Origin: an uncultured Candidatus Saccharibacteria bacterium
GTDB lineage: Bacteria; Patescibacteriota; Saccharimonadia; Saccharimonadales; Saccharimonadaceae
Direction: 5' to 3'
Assembly: GCA_946186455.1 (NCBI GenBank)
Contig: CAMHNK010000004.1
Location: 1 to 40,141, forward strand
DNA length: 40,141 bases
Both the position numbers and the translations under genes were made by a program. This document shows positions 38,680-40,141 of the stretch, piece by piece (position 1 is the first letter of the stretch; every line of letters starts with the position of its first letter). The notes under the pieces were generated by a model. It saw only the letters and a program-made list of their open reading frames with translations, was not told the origin of the DNA and did not search any database.

Positions 38680-38976
38680 ATGAAAAAAACTATCGCAGGA
38701 TTAGCTATTAGTACCACTATAGTGACACTTTGTTCATCCGCTGCTTTTGCAACAAAGGTTTATATTAACGACCTACAAAAAGTATGTGCATGGCAATACC
38801 CAGGAACTACTGCTATACTATCTGGGACATCTGTGTACAATTGGAAATGCAAAACGTCCAGCAATCAGTTTCTAGACTTAAATATTTACGGATATTGCCA
38901 GTATAAATACGGTTCAACAGCAAATACTAGCTTTGACGATTATGCTCTGCCATATAGTTGGTACTGCTATTATTAA
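38680..38976 (+). CDS. Small secreted Cys/Tyr-rich protein with internal duplication
   Basis: Signal peptide MKKTIAGLAISTTIVTLCSSAAFA; two C...Y..W.C units. Confidence 0.8.
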   Translation: MKKTIAGLAISTTIVTLCSSAAFATKVYINDLQKVCAWQYPGTTAILSGTSVYNWKCKTSSNQFLDLNIYGYCQYKYGSTANTSFDDYALPYSWYCYY

Positions 38977-38980
38977 AATT

Positions 38981-39643
38981 ATGATCGAAATAAATAATGT
39001 TTCAAAAAGATTTGGCGCAAAAACTATCCTTGAAGATGTGTCGTTGATAATTGGTGATGGAGAAAAAATCTCCATTACTGGTCAAACTGGCTGTGGTAAG
39101 AGTACTCTGCTCAACATCATTTCTGGCCTTGATTCTCCAGACTCTGGTACAGTAAAAATCGACAATGAATACATATCTAATCTAACCCAAAACCAACGCG
39201 CTAAGATTCGTGCCGACAAAATCGGTTTCGTTTTTCAGTCGTTTTATTTGCAACGGCATTTAACCGTACTTGAGAACGTCAAAATACCTAGTTTCGTTAA
39301 TAAAAAGTGTTCAGAGATAGAATATGATAAACGTGCCCGACTTCTATTGGAGTTGGTAGGACTTAGGGATAGGATTGATTCTATGCCATATATTCTTTCC
39401 GGTGGAGAAATGCAACGTGTTGCCATCGCGCGCGCACTCGTAAATCTTCCAAAATACATTTTTGCAGACGAGCCAACTGGTAACCTAGATCGAAACGCTG
39501 CACAAGTAGTAATAAACTTGCTATCAGAACTGCAGTCCCGTTTCGGATGTACATTGATTATGGTCACGCATGATCCGGCTATTGCTGGACAAATGAGTAG
39601 GCATATCTCAATGGCTGAGGGGAGGCTAACGGATGAGAATTAA
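38981..39643 (+). CDS. ABC transporter ATP-binding protein (LolD/MacB-type)
   Basis: SITGQTGCGKSTLLNIISGLDSPDSG, YILSGGEMQRVAIARALVNLPKYIFADEPTGNLD. Confidence 0.93.
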   Translation: MIEINNVSKRFGAKTILEDVSLIIGDGEKISITGQTGCGKSTLLNIISGLDSPDSGTVKIDNEYISNLTQNQRAKIRADKIGFVFQSFYLQRHLTVLENVKIPSFVNKKCSEIEYDKRARLLLELVGLRDRIDSMPYILSGGEMQRVAIARALVNLPKYIFADEPTGNLDRNAAQVVINLLSELQSRFGCTLIMVTHDPAIAGQMSRHISMAEGRLTDEN

Positions 39644-40141
39644 ACATGCATTTATTCTAGCCAAGACGAAATTTCGTATTCGTAGAGTGCGCTTGTTCAT
39701 TGGCATTATCACCTCAGGGTTGCTATTTGGTTTGACGGCGGCCCTCATTTCAATGATGTTTAATCTAAAAAACGGGATAAAGCCATATTTGGATTATGGT
39801 ATCAATAATAAATATCTTGTAGAGGCACGAAATATGCAGTTTTCGATCATGTCGAATAATGATCTACTTATGAAACGCGCATTGGAAATTTACGAACAAA
39901 ACAAAAAGAATGGCCTATACTCTGACGAAGAAATCATTTTTGAATATCCAATAGAAAAATATACGGATGGCACATCTGATATTAAAATGGGCACTAAAGC
40001 ATCAACGGCAGCTATTATTGAGGCCGCAATGACCCAGAACAATTATAACCTAGAGGACGCCGAAAAACTATCAGAACAAGCTGGCGCCAAAGATTTAAAC
40101 CATTATAGTGCGACCTTACACCCTAGTAACGGCGGCGCTCT
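39633..40141 (+). CDS. ABC transporter permease-like protein, N-terminal part (truncated by window end)
   Basis: ATG at 39633 overlapping ATPase stop: MRIKHAFILAKTKFRIRRVRLFIGIITSGLLFGLTAALISMMF... open to window end. Confidence 0.8.
   Translation, partial: MRIKHAFILAKTKFRIRRVRLFIGIITSGLLFGLTAALISMMFNLKNGIKPYLDYGINNKYLVEARNMQFSIMSNNDLLMKRALEIYEQNKKNGLYSDEEIIFEYPIEKYTDGTSDIKMGTKASTAAIIEAAMTQNNYNLEDAEKLSEQAGAKDLNHYSATLHPSNGGA

Noticed and set aside
1-40141. Possible UGA recoding (as in some Patescibacteria)
   Set aside because: Genes such as rsmH end at in-frame TGA at the expected length and core genes have no internal TGA; standard bacterial code fits.

Overview
The window reads as a compact, gene-dense chromosomal segment of a small-genome bacterium. 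Reduced gene complement, DUF5663-type protein, HerA/VirD4-like ATPases and dcw gene order suggest Candidatus Saccharibacteria (TM7)/Patescibacteria; this is inference, not a database result. Housekeeping content: infB, fmt, def, priA, recJ, a dcw block (rsmH, ftsL-like, ftsI/PBP, mraY, ftsW, murG, ftsQ-like), topA, dprA, pth, phoH-like, der and tRNA-Asn(GTT). Accessory content: a Cys/Pro-rich secreted protein sharing a repeat domain with a lipoprotein L,D-transpeptidase, a solo KwaB/DUF4868-like protein, a Lar-like zinc-ribbon protein, and a small secreted protein with internal duplication followed by ABC transporter genes. The least explained signals are non-coding: (1) a ~270-nt rsmH leader closed by a 20-bp near-perfect helix behind phased A-tracts; (2) a leader mini-ORF plus structured RNA between rsmH and ftsL; (3) a ~200-bp imperfect palindrome between ftsQ-like and a VirD4-like gene; (4) a probable stand-alone ncRNA antisense-adjacent to dprA; (5) an over-represented 11-mer GTTCGGTTTTT that could be an uptake or architecture-type word. 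All assignments were made by eye from sequence and translated motifs; no searches were run.
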